A DNA stretch of 64,000 nucleotides from Massilia sp. Mn16-1_5. Its GTDB lineage: Bacteria; Pseudomonadota; Gammaproteobacteria; Burkholderiales; Burkholderiaceae_D. Below, piece after piece: positions 45,762 through 53,788 of this stretch. Location: positions 186,001-250,000 of the forward strand of contig NZ_PPXQ01000001.1 of the NCBI RefSeq assembly GCF_004798585.1, written 5' to 3'. Every line of letters starts with the position of its first letter. The stretch's first letter is position 1. The notes beneath the pieces are model-generated. The model was not told the DNA's origin. It ran no database searches and saw only the letters and a program-made list of their open reading frames with translations. The position numbers were made by a program, and so were the translations under genes.

Positions 45762-48395
45762 GTGTATATCCTCGAACAACGATTCCTGCGCGGACCGAAC
45801 GTCCACGCGGATACTCCCTGCCTGCTCAGCGTGATCGACCTGGAAGACCTGTACGGGGTCTCCTCGAAAGACATCCCGGGCTTCAACGACGCCCTGCTGG
45901 CAGCCCTGCCTTCATTGCACGGCCAGCTGCTGCCGACCGGCCAGCCAGGCGGCTTCGCCCAGCGCCTGCGCGCCGGCACCTACCTGGCGCGCGTGGTCGA
46001 ACACGTCACCCTGACCCTGCAGTCGCTGGCCGGCCCCACGGTCGGCTACGGCCGCACCCGTCCGGCCGCCGGCCGTCCCGGCCAGTACCGCGTGGTGGTC
46101 CAGTACGCGATCGAGAAGCTGGCCGAGCCGAGCTTCCAGCTGGCGGTGGACCTGGTCAGCGCGCTGGCGAAGGGCGAGTCCTTCGACATCGAACCGCGAC
46201 TGCAGGAACTGCGCTCCACGGCCTCGCGCTATGCGATCGGCACCAGCACCGCGGCCGTGCTGGCCGCGGCCCAGGAACGCGGCATTCCTTACTCGCGCAT
46301 CACCGAGGAAGCGAACCTGTTCCAGCTGGGCTGGGGCTCGAAGCAGAAGCGTCTGCAGGCCACGACCACGGGCGACACCAGCTACGTCGCCGTTAAGATC
46401 GCCAGCGACAAGCAGCTGACCAAGGCCCTCTTGAATGAAGCCGGCGTGCCGGTGCCGGAAGGCGGCACCGTCACCACGCTGGAAGAGGCCCAGCGCATCG
46501 CGCGCCGCCTGCGCGTGCCCGTGACCCTCAAACCCCTCGACGGCAACCAGGGCAAGGGCGTGACCACGAAGTGCGCGACGCCCGAGGAAGTCGAGAAGGC
46601 CTTCGCTTTCGCCCGCGAGTACGGACGCAAGATCATCGTCGAGCGTTACGTGGAAGGGCGCGACTACCGCGTGCTGGTAGCGGGCGGCCGCATCGCCGCG
46701 GCTTCCTTCCGCCGTCCGGCCCATGTCATCGGCGACGGCGTCTCCACGATCACCGAGCTGGTCGAGATCGAGAACCAGAACCCGTCGCGCGGCGCGGGCC
46801 ACAGCAATATACTCACGCGCCTGGCGCTCGACGCCCACGCCGAAGACATGCTGCGCCGCCAGGGCTACGCGCCTGACTCCGTGCCGGCGCCGGGCGTCTG
46901 CGTCGAGCTGCGCAGCAACGCCAACCTGTCCACCGGCGGCACCGCCGAAGACGTGACCGACATCCTGCCCGAATCGACGCGCGCCCTGTGCGTGCGCGCG
47001 GCGAACAAGATCGGCCTGGACGTGGCCGGCATCGACATCGTCTGCCGCGACATCGCCGTGCCGCTCGACGAGCAGGGCGGGGCGGTCATCGAAGTCAATG
47101 CCGCGCCGGGTATCCGCATGCACCAGCACCCGAGCGCCGGGCAGCCGCGCGATGCCGGCGAAGCAATCGTCGACGGCCTGATGGGCGCCTCCAATGGCCG
47201 CATCCCGGTGGTGGCCGTCACCGGCACCAACGGCAAGACCACGACCACGCTGATGATCGCCCACGCCGCGCGCGTCGCCGGCCTGGGCACCGGCGTGACC
47301 ACCACCGAGGGCGTGTTCGTGAACGGCAAGCGCCTCGTAAAAGGAGACTGCACCGGCTACTGGTCGGCGCGCACCGTGTTGTCGGCCCCGGACGTCGATT
47401 TCGCCGTGCTGGAAACGGCACGCGGCGGCATTCTCAAGCGCGGCCTGGCATTCGACCAGTGCGACGTCGGCGTGGTGCTGAACGTGGCGGCCGACCACCT
47501 GGGCCTGGACGGTGTCGACACCATCGAAGACCTGGCGCAGGTCAAGGCGGTGGTGGCCTGTTCGGCCTCGAAGGCGGTGGTCCTGAATGCCGAGGATGCG
47601 CTCTGCGTCTCGATGGTGCGCCGCGCGAAACCGGGTGCCGAAATCCTGTTCTTCTCGATGGACGCCGAGAACCCGGTGCTGCTCAAGCACCTAGAAGACG
47701 GTGGCCGCGGTGCCTACCTGCAGGACAATGCCATCGTCATCGCCGACGGCACGCTGCAGCAGGAACTGATGCGGGTGGAAGGGATGCCGGCCTCCTTCGG
47801 TGGGCGCGCACGCTACAATATCGCCAACGCGCTGGCCGCCAGCGCCGCGCTGATGGCCTCGGGCTTCTCGAACCTGCAGATCGCGGCCGGCCTGTCGAGC
47901 TTTGTCTCGGACAGCAAGACCAATCCGCTGCGCACCAACGTCTTCGACGTGCGCGGCGTGACCGTGATCGTCGATTACGCCCACAATCCGGCGGCCTACG
48001 CCGCGCTGGCCGAGATGGCGCGCGCGCTGCTGCCGGGCCAGCTGGTCGGCATCGTGACCGCACCGGGCGACCGCCGCGACAGCGACCTGATCCAGATCGG
48101 GGAGGTGTGCGGCGAGCGTTTCGACGAGCTGGTGGTGTACGAGTCGCAGAGCCGTGGCCGTCCGGTGGGCGGGGCGGTGGACCTGATCATCGAAGGCATC
48201 GAGAAGGTGATTGGGCCGTCGGATACGACGCACCGCGAGATCGAGGTGGACAAGGCGATCCGGCTCGGGCTGTCGCTGTGCCGTGCGGGGGACGTGCTGG
48301 TGTTTGCCTGCGGGTCCTCGCTGCAGACCTTCATCGATGCGTTGCGGGTAGATGATCCGGAGAGTGCGGATCGGATCGAGGCGCAGACGATTTGA
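45762..48395 (+). CDS. cphA: Cyanophycin synthetase
   Basis: Builds the arginine-aspartate polymer cyanophycin, adding Asp to the backbone and Arg to its side chain at two ATP sites. The 877-residue product has the N domain (about 1-160), ATP-grasp G domain (about 161-485; KPLDGNQGKGVTTK, VIEVNAAPGIRMHQHP) and Mur-ligase M domain (about 486-877) with Walker A G488-TNGKT and LETARGGILKRGLAFDQCD. The N domain keeps E80-H81 (RVVEHVTLTLQ) and GPTVGYGRTR, matching CphA1-type enzymes in which this domain has a primer-generating hydrolytic site. It follows the HDO gene, ends at a terminator and faces the second cphA. Confidence 0.97.
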   Translation: MYILEQRFLRGPNVHADTPCLLSVIDLEDLYGVSSKDIPGFNDALLAALPSLHGQLLPTGQPGGFAQRLRAGTYLARVVEHVTLTLQSLAGPTVGYGRTRPAAGRPGQYRVVVQYAIEKLAEPSFQLAVDLVSALAKGESFDIEPRLQELRSTASRYAIGTSTAAVLAAAQERGIPYSRITEEANLFQLGWGSKQKRLQATTTGDTSYVAVKIASDKQLTKALLNEAGVPVPEGGTVTTLEEAQRIARRLRVPVTLKPLDGNQGKGVTTKCATPEEVEKAFAFAREYGRKIIVERYVEGRDYRVLVAGGRIAAASFRRPAHVIGDGVSTITELVEIENQNPSRGAGHSNILTRLALDAHAEDMLRRQGYAPDSVPAPGVCVELRSNANLSTGGTAEDVTDILPESTRALCVRAANKIGLDVAGIDIVCRDIAVPLDEQGGAVIEVNAAPGIRMHQHPSAGQPRDAGEAIVDGLMGASNGRIPVVAVTGTNGKTTTTLMIAHAARVAGLGTGVTTTEGVFVNGKRLVKGDCTGYWSARTVLSAPDVDFAVLETARGGILKRGLAFDQCDVGVVLNVAADHLGLDGVDTIEDLAQVKAVVACSASKAVVLNAEDALCVSMVRRAKPGAEILFFSMDAENPVLLKHLEDGGRGAYLQDNAIVIADGTLQQELMRVEGMPASFGGRARYNIANALAASAALMASGFSNLQIAAGLSSFVSDSKTNPLRTNVFDVRGVTVIVDYAHNPAAYAALAEMARALLPGQLVGIVTAPGDRRDSDLIQIGEVCGERFDELVVYESQSRGRPVGGAVDLIIEGIEKVIGPSDTTHREIEVDKAIRLGLSLCRAGDVLVFACGSSLQTFIDALRVDDPESADRIEAQTI

Positions 48396-48415
48396 GTGGT
48401 CTGCGTTGAAGGAAG

Positions 48416-48440
48416 AACCCCGCCGCGTGCGGGGTTTTTT
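48416..48440 (+). terminator. Terminator after cphA
   Basis: 8-bp stem AACCCCGC/GCGGGGTT with loop CGCGT and a T run, 21 bp after the cphA stop. Confidence 0.9.
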
Positions 48441-48481
48441 AATACGCGGGTGTTTGCGGGCGCATGCTCCGTTCGGGCGTT

Positions 48482-48576
48482 GTAACGCGTGGGCATGCCC
48501 ACCCTACGTTACACAACGGGTCCATGACCTTGCTACGGGCGGTGGTGCACCGTAGGGTGGGCATGCCCACGCGTAC
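48482..48576. repeat. Inverted pair of REP-like palindromic repeats between convergent cphA genes
   Basis: Unit A (48482-48509, minus) and unit B (48551-48576, plus) each read GTAGGGTG-GGCATGCC-CACGCGT with an 8-base inner palindrome. They are about 41 bp apart, pointing in opposite directions, between the two cphA terminators. Confidence 0.8.
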
Positions 48577-48602
48577 ACGAGTGGATGAGCCGCGACGTCC
48601 GC

Positions 48603-48629
48603 AAAAAAAAGCGGCCCTTGGCGGGCCGC
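48603..48629 (-). terminator. Terminator after the second cphA gene
   Basis: Stem GCGGCCC/GGGCCGC with a 5-base loop; on the minus strand it is followed by eight T residues. It lies 26 bp beyond the stop of the minus-strand cphA gene. Confidence 0.88.
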
Positions 48630-48654
48630 CTTGTCTACACGCTTTCAAAATCTT

Positions 48655-51246
48655 TTACACCGCTTCCGCCTCGATCCGCTGCGCGATCTCCGGCCTGGTC
48701 GGCCGCAGCGCCTCGGTCAATTCCGAAATCGACGATCCGCAACCGAACACCAGCACGTCGCCCGGCTCGCACAGTTCCAGGCCCTTGCGGATCGCGTCGT
48801 GCACGTTCAGCTCCTGCGCCAGCTTGTCCAGCGCAATGCGGCCCAGGCGCGCGCCTTGCACCAGCAGGGCGGCGACCTCGCCGTCGCGGCGGCCGCGGTT
48901 CTCGGTTTCGTAGACGACGAGGTCGTCGAAGCCGGCGGCGCAGGTGCGGCCGATGTCGACCAGATCCGCGTCGCGCCGGTCGCCGGGCGCGGCGACGACG
49001 CCGACCACGCGGCCCGGCGTCATCGCGCGCGCCGTTTCCGACAGCGCGGCATAGGCGGCGCAGTTGTGGGCGTAGTCGACGATCACGGTCACGCCTTCGA
49101 CGTCGAACACGTTCGAGCGCAGCGGATTGTGCTTGCTGTCGGAGACGAAGGTCCGCAGGCCAGCCACGCTCTCGGGATTGCCGAAGCCGCTCGCGGCCAG
49201 GGCGGCGGCCGCGGCCAGGGCGTTGGCGATGTTGTAGCGCGCGCAGCCGTTCAGCGAGACCGGCATCTGGCGCACGTCGAGCAGGGCTTCGTGGCGCGCG
49301 CCGTTGGCCAGCACCACCGTGTTGTCCTCGAAATAGACGCCGCGGCCGCCGCGCTCCAGGTGGCGCAGCAGGACCGGATTGTCGGCGTCGAGGGCGAAGT
49401 ACAGCACTTCCACGTTGTCCTGCAGGTCCTTCGCCATCGCCACGCAATAGTCGTCCTCGGCGTTCAGCACCACGGCGCGCGAGGCGCGCTGGGCGACCAC
49501 CGCCTTGACTTTGGCCAGGTCCTCGATGGTCTCGACACCGTCCAGGCCCAGGTGGTCGCTGGAGACGTTCAGCACCACCGAAACGTCGCAGCGGTCATAG
49601 GCCAGGCCGCGTTTCAGGATGCCGCCGCGCGCCGTTTCCAGCACGGCGAAGTCGACTTCCGGCGAGGTGAGCAGGGTGCGCGCCGAATGGTAGCCGGTGC
49701 AGTCGCCTTCGCGCACCATCTGGCCGTCGATGTAGACGCCCGAGGTGGTGGTGACGCCCGTGCGCAGGCCCGTCAGGCGCGCCGTGTGCTCGATCAGCAG
49801 CGAGGTCGTGGTCTTGCCGTTGGTACCGGTGATCGCCACCACGGGGATGCGGCCATCGTCCTCGCCGAACAGGGCCTCGACGATGGCGGCGCCGGCGTCG
49901 CGCGGGGTGCCGCGGCTCGGGTACTGGTGCATGCGGATGCCGGGAGCGGCATTGACTTCGATGATGCCGCCGCGCTGCTCGCGCAGTGGCCGGGCGATGT
50001 CCTGGCAGATGACGTCGATGCCGGCCACGTCCAGGCCAATGGTGCGCGCGGCGCGGATGCAGATCTCGCGGGTTTCTTCCGGCAGCAAATCGGTCACGTC
50101 TTCGGCGGTGCCGCCGGTGGACAGGTTGGCGTTGCCGCGCAAGTCGACCGTGACGCCGCTCGGGACCACCGAATCGAAGCCGTAGCCCTGTTTTGCCAGC
50201 GTGCTTTCCGCCAGCGCATCCAGCGGGATTTTCGTCAGGATGTTGGTATGGCCTTCGCCGCGCGCCGGGTTGCGGTTCTCGACCTCGACCAGCTCGCGCA
50301 CGGTGGAATGCCCATCGCCCGTGACGCAGGGCGGGCGGCGCCAGGACGCGGCGGCGATCTTGTTACCGGTGACCAGCACGCGGTAGTCGCGCCCCTCGAG
50401 GAACTCTTCCACGATCACGTGGCGGCCGTACTTGCGCGCGTGGGCAAAGGCGGCTTCGACTTCTTCCGGGGTCGTGCAGGTCGTGGTCACGCCCTTGCCC
50501 TGGTTGGCGTCGAGCGGCTTGATGGTGGCCGGGCCGTCGAGGCGGCGCGCGACGCGCTGGGCGTCGGCGAGGGTGGTGACGGTGGAGCCGGCCGGAACCG
50601 GCACGCCGGCCTGTTCCAGCAGGGTCTTGGTCAGCTGCTTGTCGCTGGCGATGCCGACCGCGATCGAATTGGTGGCGCCGGTGATGGTCGCCTGCAGGCG
50701 CTTCTGCTTCGCGCCCCAGCCGAGCTGGAACAGATTCGCTTCGTCGGTGATGCGCAGCGCCGGGATGCCGCGCTTGAGGGCCGCGTTGACGACGGCACCG
50801 GTGCTGGTGCCGATCGCATAGTCCTCGGCGGTCTCGTGCAGCTCCTTGACGGCAGCGGCCACATTGAAGTCCTCGCCCCTGGCGACGGCCTTGACCAGGT
50901 CGAGCGCGACGTCGAAGGCCTGGCGCGCGACCTGTTCGGTGCGGTAGCCGCAGACGGCGCGGCGCGCGTCCGGCTTGCGCGGCACGTCCAGGGTCTGGCT
51001 GAAGTCGGCCGCGGCGCCGGCCAGGCGCTGCAGCTCCATCACCACAGGCTCGATGGCCTGGGCGGCATTCGTCAGGCCCGCCAGGCGCGCCGAGACTTCC
51101 GGCGACAAGTCGGGCAGCAGCGCAAGCAGGCGCGCGCCGAAGCCGGGCGTGGTGTCGAAGCTGCCGCAGTCGACGATCGCCATCAGGCAGGGCGCGGCGC
51201 TGAACAGGTTGGGGCCGCGCAGGAAGCGTTGTTCGAGGATTCTCAT
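48655..51246 (-). CDS. Cyanophycin synthetase, second copy with altered N domain
   Basis: An 863-residue CphA paralogue. The G domain (KPLDANQGKGVTTT, IIEVNAAPGIRMHQYP) and M domain (GTNGKTTTSLLIEH at about 473, LETARGGILKRGLAYDRCD) both look catalytically complete, so polymerisation is expected. The N domain differs: where the other copy has VVEHVTLTLQSLAG this one has AIEPVVMELQRLAG (Glu66-Pro67), and the following GYGRTR motif is replaced (DFSQTL). The primer-generating site described for CphA1 may therefore be lost (inference). It overlaps cphB by 4 bases and is the last gene of the iaaA-cphB-cphA unit. The nearest named counterpart may be the cphA' gene of Ralstonia/Cupriavidus. Confidence 0.95.
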   Translation of the reverse strand: MRILEQRFLRGPNLFSAAPCLMAIVDCGSFDTTPGFGARLLALLPDLSPEVSARLAGLTNAAQAIEPVVMELQRLAGAAADFSQTLDVPRKPDARRAVCGYRTEQVARQAFDVALDLVKAVARGEDFNVAAAVKELHETAEDYAIGTSTGAVVNAALKRGIPALRITDEANLFQLGWGAKQKRLQATITGATNSIAVGIASDKQLTKTLLEQAGVPVPAGSTVTTLADAQRVARRLDGPATIKPLDANQGKGVTTTCTTPEEVEAAFAHARKYGRHVIVEEFLEGRDYRVLVTGNKIAAASWRRPPCVTGDGHSTVRELVEVENRNPARGEGHTNILTKIPLDALAESTLAKQGYGFDSVVPSGVTVDLRGNANLSTGGTAEDVTDLLPEETREICIRAARTIGLDVAGIDVICQDIARPLREQRGGIIEVNAAPGIRMHQYPSRGTPRDAGAAIVEALFGEDDGRIPVVAITGTNGKTTTSLLIEHTARLTGLRTGVTTTSGVYIDGQMVREGDCTGYHSARTLLTSPEVDFAVLETARGGILKRGLAYDRCDVSVVLNVSSDHLGLDGVETIEDLAKVKAVVAQRASRAVVLNAEDDYCVAMAKDLQDNVEVLYFALDADNPVLLRHLERGGRGVYFEDNTVVLANGARHEALLDVRQMPVSLNGCARYNIANALAAAAALAASGFGNPESVAGLRTFVSDSKHNPLRSNVFDVEGVTVIVDYAHNCAAYAALSETARAMTPGRVVGVVAAPGDRRDADLVDIGRTCAAGFDDLVVYETENRGRRDGEVAALLVQGARLGRIALDKLAQELNVHDAIRKGLELCEPGDVLVFGCGSSISELTEALRPTRPEIAQRIEAEAV

Positions 51247-52127
51247 GAGATCGGGTTCCGTTTCGTTACATTTTCCAAAAAATCGCGCAGCGAAGGTGAC
51301 ATCGGCTTGACCAGGGGCTCGTTGTCGCTCGGCAGGTAGTAGCGGCTGCCGGCCGGGAGCAGGTGCAGGCGCACGTCGATCAGTTCAGGCGTGTCGCGTT
51401 CCCGGATGTCGGCCATGTTGGTGTCCATGGTGCGGCCGTCGACGATCGTCACCGAGCCTTCCCCCAGCACTTCGATGCCGCGTCCGCGCTCGACCACGAG
51501 GGCCGTGTCCTCGTCGATGCCGATGCCTTGCAAATACGGGTTCTGCGCCACCACCGACAAAAGGCGCGAGAGACGGTGCCGTTCCGAGAAATGCTGGTCG
51601 ATCACGACGCGGTGCAGGAAGCCGAGCCCGGCGCCCAGGCTGACCGCGCCTTTTTCCGGCAGCAGGTCCGTCTTGCCTTGGGCCAGCATGTGGCCCGACA
51701 TGGCAGAGGCGCCGGCGCTGGTGCCGCCGATGCAGGCGCCGCGCACCTTCAGCGCCGTATGCATTTCCGCGTCGAGGGCGGTGCCGCCGATGATGGCGAG
51801 CAGGCGTTTCTGGTCGCCGCCGGTCATGAAGATGCCGTCGGCCTCGGCCACCATGCGCACTTTCTCTTCGTTGTTGGCGTCCTGCCGGCTGGTCAGCGTG
51901 AGGTGGGAGCGCTGCGTCACGCCGAGGTCGCCGAAGGCCTGGTCGTACTGTTCCCACATGTCGTCTGCCACCTGGCTGGCGGCCGTGATGACGACGATGC
52001 GGGCTCCGGGGCCGCCGGCCAGCTCGACGAAGCGGGTCAGGATTTCCTTGCCGTGCTTGCGGTCTTCGTGGCCGCCGATAATGACCAGGTGGCCATGGGA
52101 TGCTGTCTGATGCGGTTCGGTTTTCAT
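51243..52127 (-). CDS. cphB: Cyanophycinase
   Basis: Serine exopeptidase (family S51) that releases beta-Asp-Arg dipeptides from cyanophycin. The 294-residue product has the nucleophile elbow CIGGTSAGASAM (Ser137) and the catalytic His179 region VVIDQHFSERHRL, with LVIIGGHEDR at the N-terminus and the MTGGDQ motif. No signal peptide, so it acts on intracellular granules. It overlaps both iaaA and the following cphA by 4 bases (ATGA), giving tight translational coupling. Confidence 0.96.
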   Translation of the reverse strand: MKTEPHQTASHGHLVIIGGHEDRKHGKEILTRFVELAGGPGARIVVITAASQVADDMWEQYDQAFGDLGVTQRSHLTLTSRQDANNEEKVRMVAEADGIFMTGGDQKRLLAIIGGTALDAEMHTALKVRGACIGGTSAGASAMSGHMLAQGKTDLLPEKGAVSLGAGLGFLHRVVIDQHFSERHRLSRLLSVVAQNPYLQGIGIDEDTALVVERGRGIEVLGEGSVTIVDGRTMDTNMADIRERDTPELIDVRLHLLPAGSRYYLPSDNEPLVKPMSPSLRDFLENVTKRNPIS

Positions 52128-53035
52128 TGGTTCTCGATGATGGCGGTTGGCATGTGGGTGTTGCTGCAGGAGGCGGCCTCGGTCTTCGTCACGGCGATCA
52201 GGCCCGTGTCCGCGTCCTTGTCGATCAGGTCGATGCCGCGCTGGAGCGCTTGCTGCAGGGGCATACCCTGTTCGATGTAGCCGTAGACGGTGCGGGCCAG
52301 CATGTGGCGCATGATGTGTTCGCCGATGCCGGTCGCGGCGACCGCGCCCAGCGGGCCGGCGTAGAAGCCGCTGCCCACGAGCGCGGTATCGCCGACGCGG
52401 CCGAGCAGCGAGGGCGAGGAGCCGCCCGTGGAGCCGGCGACGGCGAAGTGGCCGTCCGGCCCGCGCACGACGGCGCCGACCGTGTCATGGGCGGCGCCGG
52501 GCGGCAGCTGCAGCGGGGTCTTGTAGTTCCAGAAGCGTTCGAACAGGTGCTTGTCGATGCCGGGCATGACCGGCACCGAACCGGCCAGTTCCTTCAGCAG
52601 CTTGCGGTGTTTCTCGCGCTGCTCGTCGGTGATCGGCCGCCCGGGCTCGAGCCCCAGCGCGCGCGCCAGGCGCTCGGCGCCTTCACCGGCGAGCAGCATG
52701 TGCGGGGTGTCGGCGATGGCGCGCGCCAGCAGGATCGGGTTGCGCACATTGCGCACGGCGGCGACCGCCCCCAGGCGGCCGCGCGTGTCCATGATCGAGG
52801 CGTCCATTTCGATGGTGGCGCCGTCCAGCCCCAGCACCGAGCCGGTGCCCGCATTGAAGCGCGGGTCTTCCTCGAGGGCGAGGACGGCCGCGATGGCGGC
52901 GTCGAGGGCGTCGCCGGCGCCTGTCAGCTCACGGCGGGCCTGCGCGGCCGCATGTTCGACACCGTCCGTGAAATCCAGCGGTTCGCCCGCGCCGCCGTGG
53001 ACGACAATGGCGAATCCATGTTGCTTGTTGCTCAC
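52124..53035 (-). CDS. iaaA: Isoaspartyl dipeptidase / L-asparaginase (plant-type Ntn hydrolase)
   Basis: A 303-residue Ntn-hydrolase precursor that self-cleaves before the nucleophile Thr185 (AAHDTVGAVV). Other family marks are the N-terminal VVHGGAGE and DPRFNAGTGSVLGLDG. It splits beta-aspartyl dipeptides such as the beta-Asp-Arg released by CphB, completing recovery of Asp and Arg. The GTG at 53035 is preferred because AGAGAGGAAGAC precedes it; a GTG at 53065 would add ten residues. It is the first gene of the minus-strand cyanophycin unit. Confidence 0.93.
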   Translation of the reverse strand: MSNKQHGFAIVVHGGAGEPLDFTDGVEHAAAQARRELTGAGDALDAAIAAVLALEEDPRFNAGTGSVLGLDGATIEMDASIMDTRGRLGAVAAVRNVRNPILLARAIADTPHMLLAGEGAERLARALGLEPGRPITDEQREKHRKLLKELAGSVPVMPGIDKHLFERFWNYKTPLQLPPGAAHDTVGAVVRGPDGHFAVAGSTGGSSPSLLGRVGDTALVGSGFYAGPLGAVAATGIGEHIMRHMLARTVYGYIEQGMPLQQALQRGIDLIDKDADTGLIAVTKTEAASCSNTHMPTAIIENQ

Positions 53036-53095
53036 TCCGTCTTCCTCTCTGTTTGTTGCCTTCACGCTCGTGACGTTTGGCAGTTATAAGAAAGG

Positions 53096-53101
53096 ATTAT
53101 A
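53096..53101 (-). promoter_or_regulatory. Putative -10 element of the iaaA-cphB-cphA unit
   Basis: On the minus strand the hexamer reads TATAAT, a perfect -10, about 60 bp before the GTG start at 53035. The -35 position at a 17-bp spacing reads TAGGTA, a poor match. The predicted start of transcription is near 53089. Confidence 0.6.
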
Positions 53102-53144
53102 AAAACGTTAATAGAGAATACCTATCGGGCGCGTCGCCGTGCGA

Positions 53145-53164
53145 ATGTAAGATGACACTTACAT
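53145..53164. promoter_or_regulatory. Cyanophycin operator copy 2: TGTAAG-N6-CTTACAT dyad
   Basis: ATGTAAG-ATGACA-CTTACAT, a perfect 7+6+7 palindrome between the DUF2244 gene and iaaA. Its centre is 53.5 bp upstream of the TATAAT at 53101-53096 (about -65.5), the same geometry as copy 1 in front of the HDO gene. Confidence 0.7.
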
Positions 53165-53176
53165 CGATGACAACAT

Positions 53177-53632
53177 TTAGCGCAGCCGGGCAGGGTGGCT
53201 GCGCATCGCCCGCGCCAGTTCCTGCGCCACCTGCTGGCGGATTGGCTCGGAAACATAGCTGCCGATCTCGACGCTGCTGCCGGGCGACTCCAGCAGGATC
53301 AGCTTGCGTGCCCGCGGTACCGGCGGCTGGATGCGCGTGCGTACCGGATCGAGCTGGAAGCGGCTGTGGCGCCCGGCATCGACCCGCTCGACCACGAGGG
53401 CGCGGTCGGTGAGGGCGATCCGTTCGACGTCCAGCGCATGGCGCGCGTAATGCAGCAGCGCCCAGCCGACCGCAAGCATCTCGAGCAGCGAAAAGGCGAG
53501 CACGATCCAGATGCCCTGCAGCAGGAAGACCAGGGCGATGGCGAAGGAGGCGGTGCACAGAAGCACGTAGGCCGCGGCCGACTGGCGCGGGGTCAGCGAA
53601 CAGTTGCGCTTGAGGATCCAGGTGTGCGCCAT
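53177..53632 (-). CDS. DUF2244 family membrane protein
   Basis: A 151-residue protein of the DUF2244 type: N-terminal WILKRNCSLTPRQ, two adjacent membrane helices (about 20-38 and 42-62), then a soluble beta-rich part (RIALTDRALVVERVDAGRHS, SSVEIGSYVSEPIRQQVA). The function is unknown; members often neighbour cytochrome oxidase genes, which are not seen here. The start at 53632 was chosen by homology. It is upstream of the iaaA unit on the same strand, but the intervening operator and TATAAT suggest separate transcription. Confidence 0.85.
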   Translation of the reverse strand: MAHTWILKRNCSLTPRQSAAAYVLLCTASFAIALVFLLQGIWIVLAFSLLEMLAVGWALLHYARHALDVERIALTDRALVVERVDAGRHSRFQLDPVRTRIQPPVPRARKLILLESPGSSVEIGSYVSEPIRQQVAQELARAMRSHPARLR

Positions 53633-53788
53633 GGATGGGGAGGGCCGAAAGAAGGTTCGTTCATTATAGGAGAGGGCGTATTGACATGCCGCGCGCATGG
53701 ACGTGACCGGCGCGCAACGTGGCCTTTTTGTCCTTCGCCAGGGGAACTGATTTCTGGTAAAATCTCGCCCCTTCAAAGAAAGGCTCAC

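Noticed and set aside
48631-51339. 902-codon plus-strand frame over the second cphA
   Set aside because: His/Arg/Gly-rich shadow of the minus-strand gene, which has clear CphA motifs.
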